Shown here one piece after another: positions 10,981 through 25,900 of a DNA stretch of 64,000 bases. Within the stretch, counting starts at the first letter, position 1, and each line of letters begins with the position of its first letter. Both the position numbers and the translations under genes were made by a program. The stretch is from positions 82,195,062 to 82,259,061 of the forward strand of contig NC_134367.1 in assembly GCF_035582795.1 (NCBI RefSeq), in the 5' to 3' direction. The stretch comes from Mycteria americana (lineage: Eukaryota; Chordata; Aves; Ciconiiformes; Ciconiidae). The notes below the pieces were generated by a model. The model ran no database searches and was not told where the DNA came from. It saw only the letters and a list, made by a program, of their open reading frames with translations.

Positions 10981-13900
10981 GTACCGGCGGGCCGGGGGAA
11001 GGGGGCGCGGCGGGGCCCGCCCCGCTCGCCTCAGCGCCGGGGCGGGGGCCGCCGGCGCTGCCTGGGCGCGGCGGCTGGGCTGCCCGAGCGGGGCCCGCCG
11101 TGGCGGGGCTGGGGGCGAGGCCGCTGCCCGGCCCCGGCGCCGCCGCACGGGCGGGCGGCCGTAGCCTCGCCCCGGCCTCACGGCCGCCGCTGCCCGCGCC
11201 TGCCGCCGGCGAGCCGGCGCTCGGCAGGGGAGAGGAGCGGGCGTTTCTAGGCGTTGGCAGCGGGGGGGGTTGCTCTGGTGATGAGCTGTCTGTCTTCCCC
11301 CCTGCCGTGACTGCAGCGGGGCGGGATGTTACGCTGTCGGCGAGGGGACTTGGTCCGACCGTACAAGCAGGAAAGGCACCGAGTCGGAGTTTGTCCGCGA
11401 TGAGCAGAAGTAACTCCGGAGCGGGTGTTGCAAAACGGGGACTTACAGAAGAGGCCGGTACCAGCTCTCCCCGAAAGCGGGGCATGGCCGTGGCTAGCTC
11501 TGGAAATGGTCCCTTGCTGAAAATCGGCTGTAGGGAGTCTTTGCACTGAATTACATCTCCTCTTTTTGTTTCTAATTTTAGACACAGTTAAAAATACAAC
11601 ACTGAAAACATTCCAGCTCTTGGTATTTTTGACACCTTAAAAAAATGCAGCCTGTTCCATGTCACATGCCAGGAAAAACAAGGGTGCGGAAAGACAGATG
11701 GCAAAAAGTATGCGTTTTGAAGCTTCTGAGAGCCATCTATCTAATGGTGAAGCGTGGCAGCCCTCCTAGAAATCCATAGGTATAAGGGTACCTGGTCCGA
11801 AGCGGCGGGTCATGTTATCGAGTGTGATCCCTTGAAGAGCAAGGTCTAACAGTGCTTGCAAAGACCTGACGGTGTTCTTCAGATACTATATCTCGCTTAT
11901 TCTGCATATGAGATTTCCTTTGTTTTGTTTTCTTTTACATCTTGGTATTATTACAGAGCCAATATCTTTCACTATGTTCATATAATATCTTAAAGTGACC
12001 TATTGTTAATTAATTTATGTGGCTTCTACCAGAAAAAAATAATCTGCTTCTGCATTTGTAATCATCAATCCAATTTAAAGAGAACAGGGCTGCTTTTAGC
12101 CTCCTCACCAATATCCCTTGCAATGGGATTTGTAAGAAGCGTTCGAAGTACGTAGATACTCGGCATCATGGCATATTTGTGCTAGAAGACTGCTACCTGT
12201 GTTTCACCTGTCAGGAAGGTGTGACGATGTACCGCGCACACATCGTATCTAGAGTTAGAGAAGGTATGGTCAAGCTCAGTTCTGTTTAGTCTATGATACC
12301 AGAAATTCTGGATAAATATTTGCTGGTAATAGACTATAACTCCTGGTAAAAAAAAAAGAGGTATAGAAGGATGCAAGACAGCAACTTTGGTTGCGCAGGC
12401 AGCCTTTGAAAGGAAACCTAAACCTGAAGTTAGTTGCAAAAGGATTTAGGTTAATGACTGTGGAAAGTAAATGTTCAGCTTTCCCAGTCTCAGACAGCTC
12501 TCCTGTGCTTTCTGCTTTGAATTACGTGGATCCGGAAGGAAAGCAAGCATGTTGTAGGTTGTTGTGCTGCACTGTATGGAAATAATAATTTCCTGCTTGA
12601 CAAAACAGCTAGAGAGTCCATCTGAAATTTGGCAAGGTGTTCTCTTTCCCATCTTCCCCCGAAATGCAGCTATGATACAAATAATGTTGTTGTTAGCATT
12701 TGCGTAGCCATTAACCAAAGAAAGCATGGTTCATCAAAATACTCAATGCAAATTGTTTAATTTTGGAAGCATCTGCCTCAACTGACTTCCGCCTTGACTT
12801 CCAAGCTGAAGTTAATGAGTTGTATTTCTGAAGAAAAGGGATTCCACTCATTTTGGCATCCTTCATTTCCATTTTAGTTCTTCCAACTGCACTATTGAGC
12901 CTTGGAGCCTTTCCTGGCTCCTCATCTGATAGCTTCCTCTCCCCCCGCTCCCTTGCTGGCATTCGACCTGATTCTTGGACATTTGCCCTGGTTCACTAAT
13001 GGTTCTTCCTTGTCCTGCTGTTGCAGAGCCACTGCGGCTGGTCTCTTGCCATTTTGGTTCAACTTTCCAGGCTTGCAAATGCTTTGCCTACAGAGCTTTA
13101 TTATCTTGCTGTCTTTTGGTCTGACAGCTTACTGAGCTGTACTACTGCTGTCCTTGTAAGACGTAGCTGCTGCACATAGCATGGTCACCCAGCCCTCGCT
13201 CAGGGCAATTAGGTTGGTCCTGGCTGCTGTCCCTGTCTCATGGCGTATGAGAAACTGGGGCAAGGAAACTGAGAGTAGTCTGCATACCTCAGAATCACTT
13301 GTTGATGTTGCAGTGCTTTGAGTGTGAGTGTTTTAGTCTGATGATGTTCCTGCTGACATCTGCTCCACAAGCTTCATGTTTCCAGCCGCAGCTCATCTTC
13401 CCTGTTAACTGATGTTGAAATCTGTAGTGATCTACCTGTGCTTGCCTAAGCATGGAAAGTTGATCTCTTTCACCTCCTGTTCTTTGGAGGACTTCGGAGA
13501 AAGCAAAACAAGCATGAATGCTGAAGATACTGATTTACCCATGCAGGACTCTCACCATTTGAGTCTCGTTTTCATGCATGTGACCACTTTGATAAGGTGA
13601 TCCAGCGGATATATGTAGTGGTCTTGTATCTCTGGACAATTGGTTCCTTCTTTCTCGCCCCACCATTTCCCATGTATCTTTTCTAACACCAAACTCATCT
13701 GCTGAACTTGTAGCCCAGGACTGTAAGTTCTCAAAGTATAAGCATCTCTTACATTTTCAAAACACCTTTCAGTATGCTGGCTGTGTGGGAAGGCTGTGAC
13801 AGAAAATAGATGTGCAGTAACAGGACTGTGGCATCCTGTAGCCATGATCCAGTCATTCCGTAGTGCTAGAGCACTGCGGCACCATGTGTGACTCTTAGCA

Positions 13901-16900
13901 AATGCCTAGAGTCAGCTGAGTGCCGCTGCTCCTTCTCTTCCGTTATCTTATCCTCATTGCGGCATTGCCAGTCATGGAGTTAATAACTGAAGCTGTACAT
14001 GCACTGTGAATGCAGTTCCTAAAGAAGATCAGTGCCAGGACACCAGAGCTGCTTTTGTAACCTCCCATCTTCCTGTCAAAGAACCGAAGGTATTTTAAAA
14101 AGTCTCAAAAAGCTTGATGAAAGAAGTGGAAGTACAGGAATTGGGCTCCCTGCTTCCCCAAACAGCGTTTCTCTCTCAAGCACAGAGTTGGGTTGGGTGG
14201 CACCCAGTTCACTTGGCATCTACCTGTGTGCACCACGCTGTCATGGTGAGGATGCCTGCAACTGCTAACACCAGCCATTATGTGTCCACCATCAGCCTCA
14301 CGGTGTCAAGCTAAGACTTCCGAGTTGAAACAGACCCCAGAATACACCAGCTCAATAACCCTGATGGGCTTGCAGGCATTGGTATTTTCCAATGCCTCCT
14401 CCTTTCCTTTGCCTCCTCCTTTCCAATGCCACCTCCTCCTAGTGAAACCCAGCATCTCTTGCCTCTCTATCTTCGGTTTTCTGGAGTCGTGTGGTCTAGG
14501 TCATGCATATATTTTTCATCTCTTTCAGACTAATAGGGTCATTTAACACCCCCAAGAAAGAAGTTTTGTCCTGTTTGCTGAAGATAGACTTGCTATTATT
14601 GCATATGGGCCCAGCACCAGGAGACTGTTGCTTCACCATCACTTTCTGTGTCTAGATAGCCCAGGCCTTCTGGCTGAGGGCTTTTGGAGGCTGTAACGTT
14701 TAAGCAGAGCTTCCTCTTTCCCAACAAGCCTTCAATTGCTGGCATTTCTCCATTTATGTCTAATGCTTGTAGTGGTAGGAAATAAGGTTAACTGAACAGA
14801 GGAAAATCTGGAAATAGAATCTGGGATTGAATATAAATGTAATATAAATGGGCTGGTTTTGAAATACACCATATATTATGAGCCATCATGAGGGGAATAG
14901 GTGGAAAAATAGCAGTGTGTGAGAGGCTAGCACTCTTTGACCACTGTAGTGATCAGCTTGTGTTAAGCATCTGATTTGATGTTAGTTGATGCCACCGGAT
15001 CCTTCCTATTTAGTTCAGTGGAAGATAGTTTAGATATTCAATTTGCAACAAGTTCTAACTCTTCTCTTAATATTGTCCCTCTTTATCCACAAGTGTGTGA
15101 CATACACATGGATTTAAGGTCTGATTTTTTTTTTTTTTTTAGTTTTTTTTTTTTTAAGTGATATTGAGTATTTGAGCAGTACTCAGCAGCTCAAAGAATT
15201 AGACCTGAAATAACTGAACTTTTCATTGAAGAAAATGCCATGTGCTTTAGGAAGTGGTAAACATTTTATGTGGAGGAAAGATGGGTAAGAGAGTTCAGTT
15301 AGCTTCATTCATCATCTTTTAATAGGGAAGCTTGACTTATCTACCTGAAGGCAGATACAGTATTTGTTTTGCTTAGCCTTAAGAACTTTGGCACCAACTT
15401 TTATCTCCTACTTAAAAATGCTTTAAAGCAACAAATATTCAGTACAGCAATAACTTTTATGTTGGGCCTGTTACGGATTTGTGCTTTGTAGAAAATGAAA
15501 AATGCAGGGCAGCTTTTGAGTGCAGTTAAACCCCAATAACCAGCAAGTCCTGTTCTGATAACGCTTCTGAGATGCATTTGTTGGTGGGTTTGTGACTGCC
15601 TGGTTACTGTCAGCTGCTCTGAGCAATGCTTGTGTCAGTATGCTGGCATGTTCCTACCAGTGTCTTCCATTTTGAAATTCAGATGCTGTTTTGCAACAAG
15701 CTGCCTACACACAGTAAACGTAGTTTGTGATTCTTTTTTTTATACTCTGCAGCTGGTGGTTGAAGTCAAGTGTATGACCGGATTTTTGCCTCTCTTTCTC
15801 TCTCTCTTTTCTTTTTTCTTTTTTTAGCTATGAAATATGTTGCATGAGGCCCCGTTTCTTACAAATAGGTTCTTTAATGCTGGTGAACAAAAGTTTATTT
15901 ATTTGCCTTCTTTCTGGAAGAAGGCTTTGTTGTGTGCTGAAAACAAGAGCTGGTCAGATACGGATCTCTTCTAATGTGTGTTGATGATAAATAGCCTTGA
16001 AGCTTTTTTCTCTAGAATTTCCACTTGTAATTTACTTTCGTGAATATTGAAATAGTTGATGCTTTTGCTCCCATTTTCTTCAAGCGTGTGAGAACTTGTT
16101 TGTTCTACAGAAAGCAAAGTTATTTCTCAGATTTTGTTGGTGATGAACGTGAATCAGGCGCATCAGACAGGAAACTGTTGAACTATGTTGTTCTCCTGCT
16201 TCTCACTTGGTCCTCCGCATGTCCTCTGTGGGAGGGCACAAGAGGTGGAGGCCACAAACTTCCTTCCCCTCCCTGACAATGGACGGAACCTGACGACCGT
16301 CTCCTTCATCCTAGCTTCAAGTACACTTCAAATAACCACAGACATCAACTCCTTGAAGCTTTGTATCCTCAAACCATGTCTCATCCTATTTTATCCTTTG
16401 CTAGATCACATGGAAGATCTCTTGAATGTGGGCAAAGCTCATCAGACTTACTGGCTCTGAAGTGTGCTGGGCTGTGCAGCCTGAGATACAATGAGTCATC
16501 CTTTTAAGAAGAAAAATCTATGGTCCTTTTCTTTCAGGGAACTGCTCCTGCCTGACAAGTGTCTACTACATCCATCTTTTGAAATAATCTATGAAAATCT
16601 TAGATTTTTGTCTCTGACAAGAACTTTTTAACAACCCGTACCAAAATACTGTTAATTTGTTTCAGGAGCTTTTTGTCTGCCTAAGCTGGAGGTTGAGGTT
16701 ACAAGTTGAGGTGCCAACAAGCGCAATGGCGGTTGAGAAGACATCAGATTCTATGAAGTGGGAAGCTGACTTGCTCTGTCCTGTAGCGAATGACATATCC
16801 TTGTGCACGACAACCTCATACCTTCACTCTGCCTTCCCCGTGCTGCTTTTCTGTCCCTCTGCAGGCAGCCTTTTGTCAGCAGGGCTCGCTCGCAGCAGGG

Positions 16901-19900
16901 GTGTCATTGCTGACTTGAGGATGCGCAGGGAGCATTGGGTGAAGAATTGGGTGAAGAGGTGTCCCTCCCAGTGCTGTCTGCATTTGCCTCAAATACAGGA
17001 AAATAAAGAACTGGCTGTCTCAGACCCAGGACAAGGATGGTCTTGGCTCGCTCCCAAATTTAAAACTGGTCCACGGCTGGTTTGCACGTCCTGTAAATGG
17101 CAAGAAGTCAGAGCTTCCTTTAAACTCCTTAGGTGAAACCCACTGACAGCTATGCCTACGTGTCTGGAGCTTTAAGGTGCTGTGACAGCATGTAGGAGTG
17201 TCAACCCTGCTGGACTTCATTTCTGTCCTTTACTGCTGTGGTTGAGTACCTTTACCTTCACCGCTATGGTCCTACCTTGTGTGTGAGACTCAGTCCAGTG
17301 GCTGGGCTCTCCCGTCTCTTTTCCCTCCTGGACCACGATTCCTGTCGTGTGCTTCAGAAATGAAGTGCCAACTCCACCAGTTTCAGAGGCAAAGGATACG
17401 GTCCTAAAATGATTTTGAAATAATTTGACACTCACCTGCTGCATCCCACCTAAGCAGTGTCTCATTCCCATGTGGTCAGCAGCACTCCACAGTGCAAATA
17501 CTGATAGAAGTATTTCCCTTTGTTTCCCTTAAATGTTTATAAATATGAGTATCCATTTCCTGAAATGAGAGAACCTGGTATTAAACTTGTGTTCTTGGCA
17601 AGAATTCCCTGTACCAGATTTCCTTTTTTGGCCAGAATGTGTGGTCCAACAGAGCCAACCCTTTCCTTTTAGATGGTCTCTATCAACCCAGTTCTTTTTA
17701 AGAGCATGGGATCACCCTCATATATACCACAACTACTTTGCAGCTAGAAACCCTGTGTTTCACAGATGAGTAATAGTTGGAGAATAACGTGTTTTCATGT
17801 TTAGGAGATGGTTTCAGACACTTCTAATTGTGATTTCGTAGCCCTTGGCCAGCAAAGTCTACCTAGGGTGAAATAAGAGCAGGCAGATCAGGAGAATGCT
17901 ATCAGATGTCTGAGAAATGTATTTCTATAAAGGCAGAGGTCAGAAATAAGAAGAAAAGGCAGTCATGGTAAGATGTGGGGTTCCTGTGGTAGCTTAAAAC
18001 ATGGTCTAGTTCTGTTATTCTTTGAACAGCAGGAGTGTGAAACAAGCACTCCAGGTCTTGTCCTGTCCTCTCCTTCCCTGTGCACAGTTACTCCTGGCCC
18101 TTCTCCTTCCATCCGCTGTTCCGACTCCTGTTCCTCCCCCGATGTACTGGGGTGGCCAAGCAGTGGTATACTCAGTATGGAGGGTGCAACTCATTACCTC
18201 TGCCAGCGTGAAAACCGATGTACAAAGGAGTCTCATCCACGACTAGGAATAGAAGTGTGATCATTTTGTTGCAGGTCTCGAGCAAATGTGAACAACAATT
18301 ACTTACTTACTTATTTTTCACCCCTTCTTTTTTCGATGTGGGTCACATGTATTTCTGGAAGGCATGCTGTGTATGAAGAAAATATTTAAATTTCTCAAAT
18401 CGGGATTATTTTCAGAAAAATAGCTTCTTAAAATAAGTTATTTCAAGTTGGGATTTTACTCTGAACATCGTGTGGTTCTTTCAACAGCACTGAATACTTG
18501 TTTCAGACTTGATCGTCGTTGAAGTGGCGTAATGATGTGTCTTGTCAGGGCTGGATCCAGCTGTGGCTTGGCCTGATGGACGCGCAGCTGTTTCGCTGCC
18601 ATGCGACTGCCTGGTTGCACGCATGCTCTTCGGTCTGCAGAGGGGAGGAAATGGGACTTTATTTCCCTGCTCCTCTTGTTATTTCTGTCCCTGTGCATTG
18701 CTAGTGGCTACCAAAGAAAATGCCTAGTAGAAAACTGGAAATATAATACATTTTAAAGCTATTTGTAGAGAAACTGTTTCAAGAGGTTTAGACCAGGTTA
18801 AACCTTCATATATTTTGTAGGTTAAATTGGTATACTAATTGATAATCTTCCGCTCGGAGAACTTGCTTTCAGTCAGTCTTAAAATGTAATCAGTGCCCCC
18901 TCTAAGTAGCGCTCTTGCTTTTTAGCAAGTTCTGTGGTAGTGGTTGTTGTGCTTCCAGCAGTGCAATGTAATGTCATCTGTATGATGCTCCTGAGCAGGT
19001 AAAGCTGCTCTTCTGATTTTTAGTCATTCTTGAATTTTGTTTCAGGACATAACTTGGCAAGATGAACACTCGGCTCCGTTCTCCTGGGAGACGAAGGTAA
19101 ATATGCAGCAATTTTATTCTTAAGGTTGGTTTGTCATTTTATACTGCTCCTTGTGCATTTATATTGTCTTCATTTTGAGACTTGATAGACTAATGTCATC
19201 TTTGCTCTGTGAGAGCTGTGTAAAGTGACCGTTCTGTGAATGAAACAGGACTGGCGTGCTTCGATTTATATCAACAGAAACACAAGTTGTATGTCATGAA
19301 CTAATGTTCTGGCTTCAAGTGCAGGTGTAAAACTGATTCATTACAAATTATTTGATTTTTCATTGTAAACTTTTTAAACAACTTTCCATGTTTAGCAAGA
19401 CCAGTGTCTCAGATATTGTGTAAACATAACCACATTTCACTTTTGAAGTCAGGAGTAAAGTAGCTAGGAAATGGGGTGAGAAAGGTACAGATATCTAGTA
19501 ACTTCATTGGATTCTTTTGTAAAGCCTGTCTTACGCTTCATCTTTTTGTTACGTACTAGAATGTAATGAAACTTGTTAACCTGGGGCTATGCTAGAAGCG
19601 TTGTGTTATTTCCTCTCCAAAAAGCAGCTCTTTCAAAACATAATGTATTTTTCTGTGGTGGGTTGGTTTTGGGTTTGTTTGGGGTTTTTTTTTCTTGCTT
19701 TACTTCTGGTATTTTGTTAAAGTATGATTTACGATGGGATTGTCATAAGGCTAATACAGAGCCAGGGTTCTCCATCTTTCTGAACCTGCAGTGTGAGGAA
19801 ATATAGTTGCGCCATATTTGTGGTGGGAAATCAAGTTTAATTCTTCTTCCTGAAGAAAATCTGGGAGCAACAACACAGCTTATTGCCTTTCTCAACTGGG

Positions 19901-22900
19901 CATGGTAGGCATGTTAATTTAATCACACGTTTCAGACTTTGTGTTTTCTGGCTTTATCTGCCAGAGAAAGCTGCTTCTCCCCTGTTTCTTCCATTTTTTG
20001 CCCTTGAACTATGTAGATAATCATGTATGAGCTTATGAATATAATCTTAGCCTAATGCAGAGTAATTATTTGGAAATGCCAGTGAATACTAAATTAATCC
20101 GGTTGACCCTAGACTTGTTGCCAGCCTTCCCTGCTCAAGGTCACTGCCTGTAGCCAGCACCCCATCTGTGCTTTGCAGGTGCTGATTAACCTATAACTTG
20201 ATGTGACTCCTGCGTCCCTGCAGCCTACAGTGCTGCAGCTTAAGAGAAACCATTGCCAGTCTTCACTTGCTTTAAAACTCCCTTATAAGCTGTGGTGGTT
20301 CAGGAGCCCGTGGAGCATTTCTTGCAGTGGAAGCCTGGTAGCTCAGGCAAGCCCTCCTGTCTTTCAGGACCCTTAGAAGAAGCAGCCACTTTTAGTATGA
20401 TACTAACACATGGTTGTACTTGGGTGAAGCTGTCAAGAAAAGAAAAGTAGTGAGAAGAGTGTGGACCTCATTGATAATAAGGTGAAATAAATCATATGTT
20501 GGAGACAGCAGTGTTGTCTCTCCCCTGCTTTTTGGTACAAACCCTAAAACTCAGTTTTGGGAACGTGACAGCTGTAACCGTATTTCTAAACTCTGTCTTG
20601 ATAGGATTTTGTAAGTTCTGAATACTTGAACTTCCTGGAGATAGTGCTTCGTGTAATGCACTGACTAGTGAGCCATGATGAGATGCATCTGCACTCAAAT
20701 GGATTTTCTCTTTAATTGATAGTTGTCTTCTCTTTTAAGTGCTTGTGTGTCTAGTGAAGTGTTTTTCAACCCAGCCTGTGGTTTATCCCTTGCTGATTAA
20801 GATTATTTTTACTATCCTCCCGGTGTCTCAAAATGAGGGACCGCAATGGATAGTTTCATGCTTTTCTGTAATGAATGGAGGATCACAGAATGATATTGGG
20901 ACACTCGTGTGACTGCTGAAGCAAAGTGAGGTGAGGAGGCGGTTGCTTTAGAAATAATTGTCTCAGCTAATCAAGCTGTGCATCCCTCTTTCCCCCCTCC
21001 CTCCTTGCTGACCAGAGATAAAAGCTGTGCCTCAGCTGTAGGTTGAAAAGTTGCATGACCTTTTCCTTTAGCAAAACTCTGGAGAATCCATTTTGTCTGG
21101 CTTTACGGGGTGTGGGTTGGTTGGTTTGTGTGGGTTCTTCCTTTTGTTTTTTCCCCAGTGCCTCATATTGTGTCAGTCTTTCAGCCAAATCCTTCAACTG
21201 CTGAGTCTTCCATTTCTAAAGGTGGAGATCTTGCTTCGTGCTTACTCTTTGATCTCTTCCCTAACCTTCTCATACTTTAATAAGATAGTATTTAAAAGCA
21301 ATTTCTCCATGAGGTACCAGCTGAGGAAAAAGTATCCTTGCCCAATCGGTCCAGCGTGGGGAAGCAGTGAAGAAACCTGAATGAGCTGTTTAATGAGGTT
21401 GACATGTTGTAACGCACGTTCGGTGTCTTGTGAGCCAGATCTGTTCCCACTGTTATTTCAGGCTGTCAGGCTCTTTCCAGTCCATGAGCTCTACCCCATG
21501 ACGGGTTATTCTTTCCATAATGTTCTTTTCCCTGATCTCCCTTTAATGCAGAGTTTTTGGTTTGGTTTTTTGCATGTTATTGCTGTGATGATGAAATTCC
21601 TTCGTTCTTTTGCAGCTTTGCATGAATGTGCTCTGGCTTACCCAAGGAAAGGAATGTGGTGTTCACTTTCTGCTTTTGCAGGGAAGGAGAGAGTAGAGAT
21701 GTAAATCAGTAAAACCAATAGACTTTTTTTTTAACATTGAGACTAAGCAAATAAAGCAGCAAGATCAGTATTTGCCTGTAAATAACTTCAGGAAAACTGA
21801 GAGGGTAGTGAGAAGAGTAGAGAAGAGGGGAGGGCATGTTTTCTGCAAGTGGGAGCCTCTTTCAGCTGTTACAGTGATGCCAATGGTGATTCCAGTTGAT
21901 TAGGTACGGACAAATTTTTCTCACAGTAGCTAGTGCAATGGATTCCCTAGTTCCGTGGCTGTCAAAGTTACCCAGAGAACAGTCTACTAAATTGCTGTCA
22001 TTTTGGGCAGAACATTGTTGAAGGGCTTGATAACTTCACTTCTGTCAAAAGTAAACTTTCTGTGTTCTCTTTTTAAACACAAATGCGAGATATGGCTTAA
22101 GTCGTTTGTATCACAGCAAACACTTGCATGAATATCTCCACCATTTTTAGCTGTTTGATGTGTATTTAAAGTTCTTGTCTTACCTCTTTATTTTTAAACC
22201 TTCAAACAAGGCAAACAAAGCAGAAATACAGTGTAAATTGCTGAGTTAGCTGTTAGATAGCATTTAAAATACTAATATTTTTAGTAGAAAACTGTAGCGC
22301 TTCTCAGAAGGAAAACTACTCGGGAACCAACGAGTTCTCATGGCACTGCAAATAAGCTGAGATTTTAAAATTAGAGGTTGAATTGGAGGGAGTCATTTGG
22401 TTCATGGGTGGAGCCCTCATGAACATAACACATCTTGAAATATGGGTTACATTTTTAACTGGAGCTAAAGCCAGGTTTATGAATTTAGGGCATTCTATTT
22501 ATGGCTTCAGGTTGAAGTGAGATGAAAGCTGACATTTTGGCTGAGTTTAGCCTTTGAGGTTTCTTGGTTTGTTTGAAGTAAAAATTCAGTGAAACTCAGC
22601 ATGGACCCCAAGATATAAATGGAAAATGAGAATCATGACTGGGTTTGGAAATATAATTTCTCTGCAACTTTTCCTGAATTCAGAACTTTCTGGTTTTGGT
22701 GTGGTTTGTTTTTTTTTTTTTTAATTAATTTAGTAGTGGGCAGAAAATTATAATTTCAGTCTGCCACCTCAGCTAACGCATTGAATGCACAGAGCAGCAT
22801 GGGAATCGGTTTCTAATTCATGCTATTAACTAAAATAGGTTTTATTCCAAATGCTTAAAATTGACACATGCACATCTAAAAATTTGTTGGTCTTGATACA

Positions 22901-25900
22901 GGTAGAATAGTTGGGAAGGTAGCTTTAGAGAGTCCTTTTTGTACTTTTTTGCTTTTTAACTCCTGGCTTTTTCCTCCTTCAGCTCTATTCTACTTTCAAC
23001 AGGCCCTCAGAGATTTGTTGAAAAGAGAAATCTTCAAGGTGTGTTTAAAAACAAACAAACAAAAAAAAGCCAAAAAGAGAAAGTGTCAAGCTTCAATCCC
23101 TTCAATAATCTGATTGCTGCCTCCCTATGTGAATTCCCTAATTATATTGCTACCTAAGTGATCTAATCCCAGCGATGATTTAGAATGAAAAAAATTATGT
23201 TGCACTTACGAAAAATGTGGTTTGCAAACTATTTCCTTTATCTGAGACTAAACGACAGTCTTCAATATCCTTCTTTGTACAAGTCCTAGTTGGTTCTGTG
23301 TTATTTGTTGGGGTTTTTTTAAATAGGAAGAAAGTGGCAGAAAAGGTTTTTTTTTTTTCCTCCTTCCTTAGCAGCCTGATATTGGAATTGTTTGCTACAA
23401 ACTATACTTTGGTGTGATTATTGTTATCAAACTGGCATAAATGGCAATGCTTCCTTGGAAAGAAAGAAGAGTGATGCCTGAGGGTTTGGGTTTTCCCTTT
23501 CCTTTTTCATCTAGACTACAGATGTTTAAAATACAGTGCTGTAAGACTGCTGTTGACTATTAGTTCTTGAGCAAAAAAACCCCAACTTGTGGTAATAGTA
23601 GCTGTGTTCAAGGTTTATTTTAATTTGCGTGGCCAGATGTTCTCGGCTAGGGATTCAATTACCTGCATCAATCTTAGACAGTTGTTTTTGAGCATAAAAC
23701 CATACACATACCAGACACTGGTGTATGAGTTTGTTAGTATGAGTTTGCTCAGGCTAACCAGTAGCAGTGGCAGACTAGAATGTTGTTCACGTCACCAAAG
23801 AGCAGATCCTGAAATTTCCTCCGAAGCTCCATGCTATGTATCTTTGGTGTTGTCTTTCTGTATGGACTAAAATAACTTAGATTGTTTTTGAGTGCTTTGC
23901 TCTATTTTTGCCCTTGCAATTGATCTCTGCTGACCTAAGGATTTCTTTCTGACTCTGAAAAGATCCTGAAAACACCCACGGTGTGCACAGGAAATAAAGC
24001 AAAAACTGCAACTACTTTGGGTCCCCTATTTATTTTGGTTTTGTCCATTCAGCAAAGCAAAATCATCTTCTAAATCATTTTAAACTTGGCTTTCTTACCT
24101 CTACATATATCGGGCTGTGCTTAAAACAAGTTGCTTTTGACAGTGTTTCTGCAGTCTTTGTCTCAACAATTTGGACTTTTCAGGCTGCCAAGCAAAACTA
24201 TTTGTTTTGGCTGTGTTTGCTTGACTGTTTAGTAAAATACTACACATTCCTGATGAGTGAATAAGATGCTTAAAAAAAAAAGCTTCTGGGTTCTTTGTGG
24301 TCATCTTGTTTTTAATATAGACTTATGAACTGAGACCTGATTTTATACAGTATTATTAAATCATTACGTTCTTAGTGTGTGATGCCTCTCTTTTAGAATA
24401 CATTGTTTCCCATGAGTATATACAGCCAGTAACACGATTTGGTGGATTACCCCTGCCTTGAGACTGAAGTTAGGTCTAAATTTTTTAATCCAATAAATAA
24501 AACTCCTGAAGACCTTAATATGGTCTTTTTAAGGAAAGATGGACACACAACTTCCTAAAACCTACAATTTTTAATATTACTTGTATTTATTAGACAGAAA
24601 GATGATCCAAGACCTAGGCATACTTTATTTTAACCCTTGCAGTGGTTTGGGACCAGAGGGATAAGACTGAAAGGAACACAGACTTCCAGGTTTGCACTGC
24701 CTCAAAATACTACTTAGTGTGTGCTTTCACACGTACTCTCTGTCCCCCTCTCTCTCTTAATGTGTTGAGAATAACTTGCTCTTGCAATATCTTGAAAATA
24801 CTACTGCTGTTAATAACTTTTATTTGAATTCTGATAAATTCTAGAAATTGCAGTTGGGACTGTACTAGCCTGTCTGTAAACCGTCCAGACTTTCTGGGCT
24901 GAACAGTTCCCAGAAATACAGTTTGGACAAATGGTAGGAAAAAGAAAGTATTTTTATTTTATTCCTTAGATGGGGAATTAAAGTACATAAACTGCAGCTC
25001 ATTCGAAGTCATACAAAATCTGTGAAACCAGCTGGGGACTGAAACCCCATCTCTAGAGTCCCAAACGGTGCCTAAATGACAATTCACTTTTGACCGTCAA
25101 ATCTTACCGCAGTGTTCAGTGTTTGCTTCCCCAGGGCGGCCGCTGGTAGAGTGCCACAAGTGCAGTTCTGCTGCTAAATGCTCGAGTGCGCAGCCGCAGC
25201 GCACAGCAGCTCTGCCTCAGCCCGAGGAAAGCAAACACGCGGTACGGCCCTTTATGGACTAGCTGCTACCGTAAGTTTGACTGGGGCCAGGAGAGATGTG
25301 CATCAAGATATTTGCACGGCTGGCAAACCTAAAGGAAAAGGAAATTTTTTTGGGGGGGGTAACTGTCTTTTAAATGTCGTTTCCTTCCCTCTCCTGCTGA
25401 CGCAATCAATTGGCAATTTGCAATCTGATGCAAGAAATTGAGAGCAGAACGCTAATTAAACTCACACTTTTAGTGTCTAGTGACTCATTAGAACGTACAG
25501 TACTACTCATGACTTAGATGTCAGCATGGAGTGTTTCACACGTGGGTCTTCTCCATCTCTGTGTGAAATTATCTCCTTACTTATACTGCTGCTCTGTTGG
25601 GTTTTTTTGAGGGAGGGAGGGCGTTTATTGTATTTTATTGCCAATTTTGTGACTTGAAAGTTATTGCATATTAATAATTTTCTTTCATCAGCTACATTTC
25701 TTAGCGGTTCAGATGTCTTAAGTAACCTTGAAAGTCAAATAGAAGCATTATGTATTTCAAGGAAAATAGAATAATTTGTGACTGGTCCACAGAAGTTCTT
25801 GGCTTCTCGAGAAAAATGCTAGAAGCAGAATTATACATCTGACCTCTTGGGGCTGTATTTACATCATGCTGAGACGCAGTGCTTTCAGAACCTGTCGGGG

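Larger units (their letters stand above)
10140..11420. promoter_or_regulatory. C1orf198: CpG island promoter of C1orf198
   Basis: The stretch is very GC-rich and full of CpG, against AT-rich flanks, and it spans the 5' UTR, exon 1 and the start of intron 1. It includes a hexamer tract of GGCCGT/GGCCGC units at about 10211-10252. There is a weak TATA-like TTTATAG at 10477-10483, about 150 bases upstream of the start codon. This is the usual layout of a broadly expressed vertebrate gene. The transcription start cannot be fixed from sequence. Confidence 0.82.

Noticed and set aside
10018-11585. Long open frames on both strands over the CpG island (up to 479 codons)
   Set aside because: They are a by-product of high GC content, which removes stop codons. 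Only the frame starting at 10633 has conserved sequence and splice junctions that fit C1orf198.
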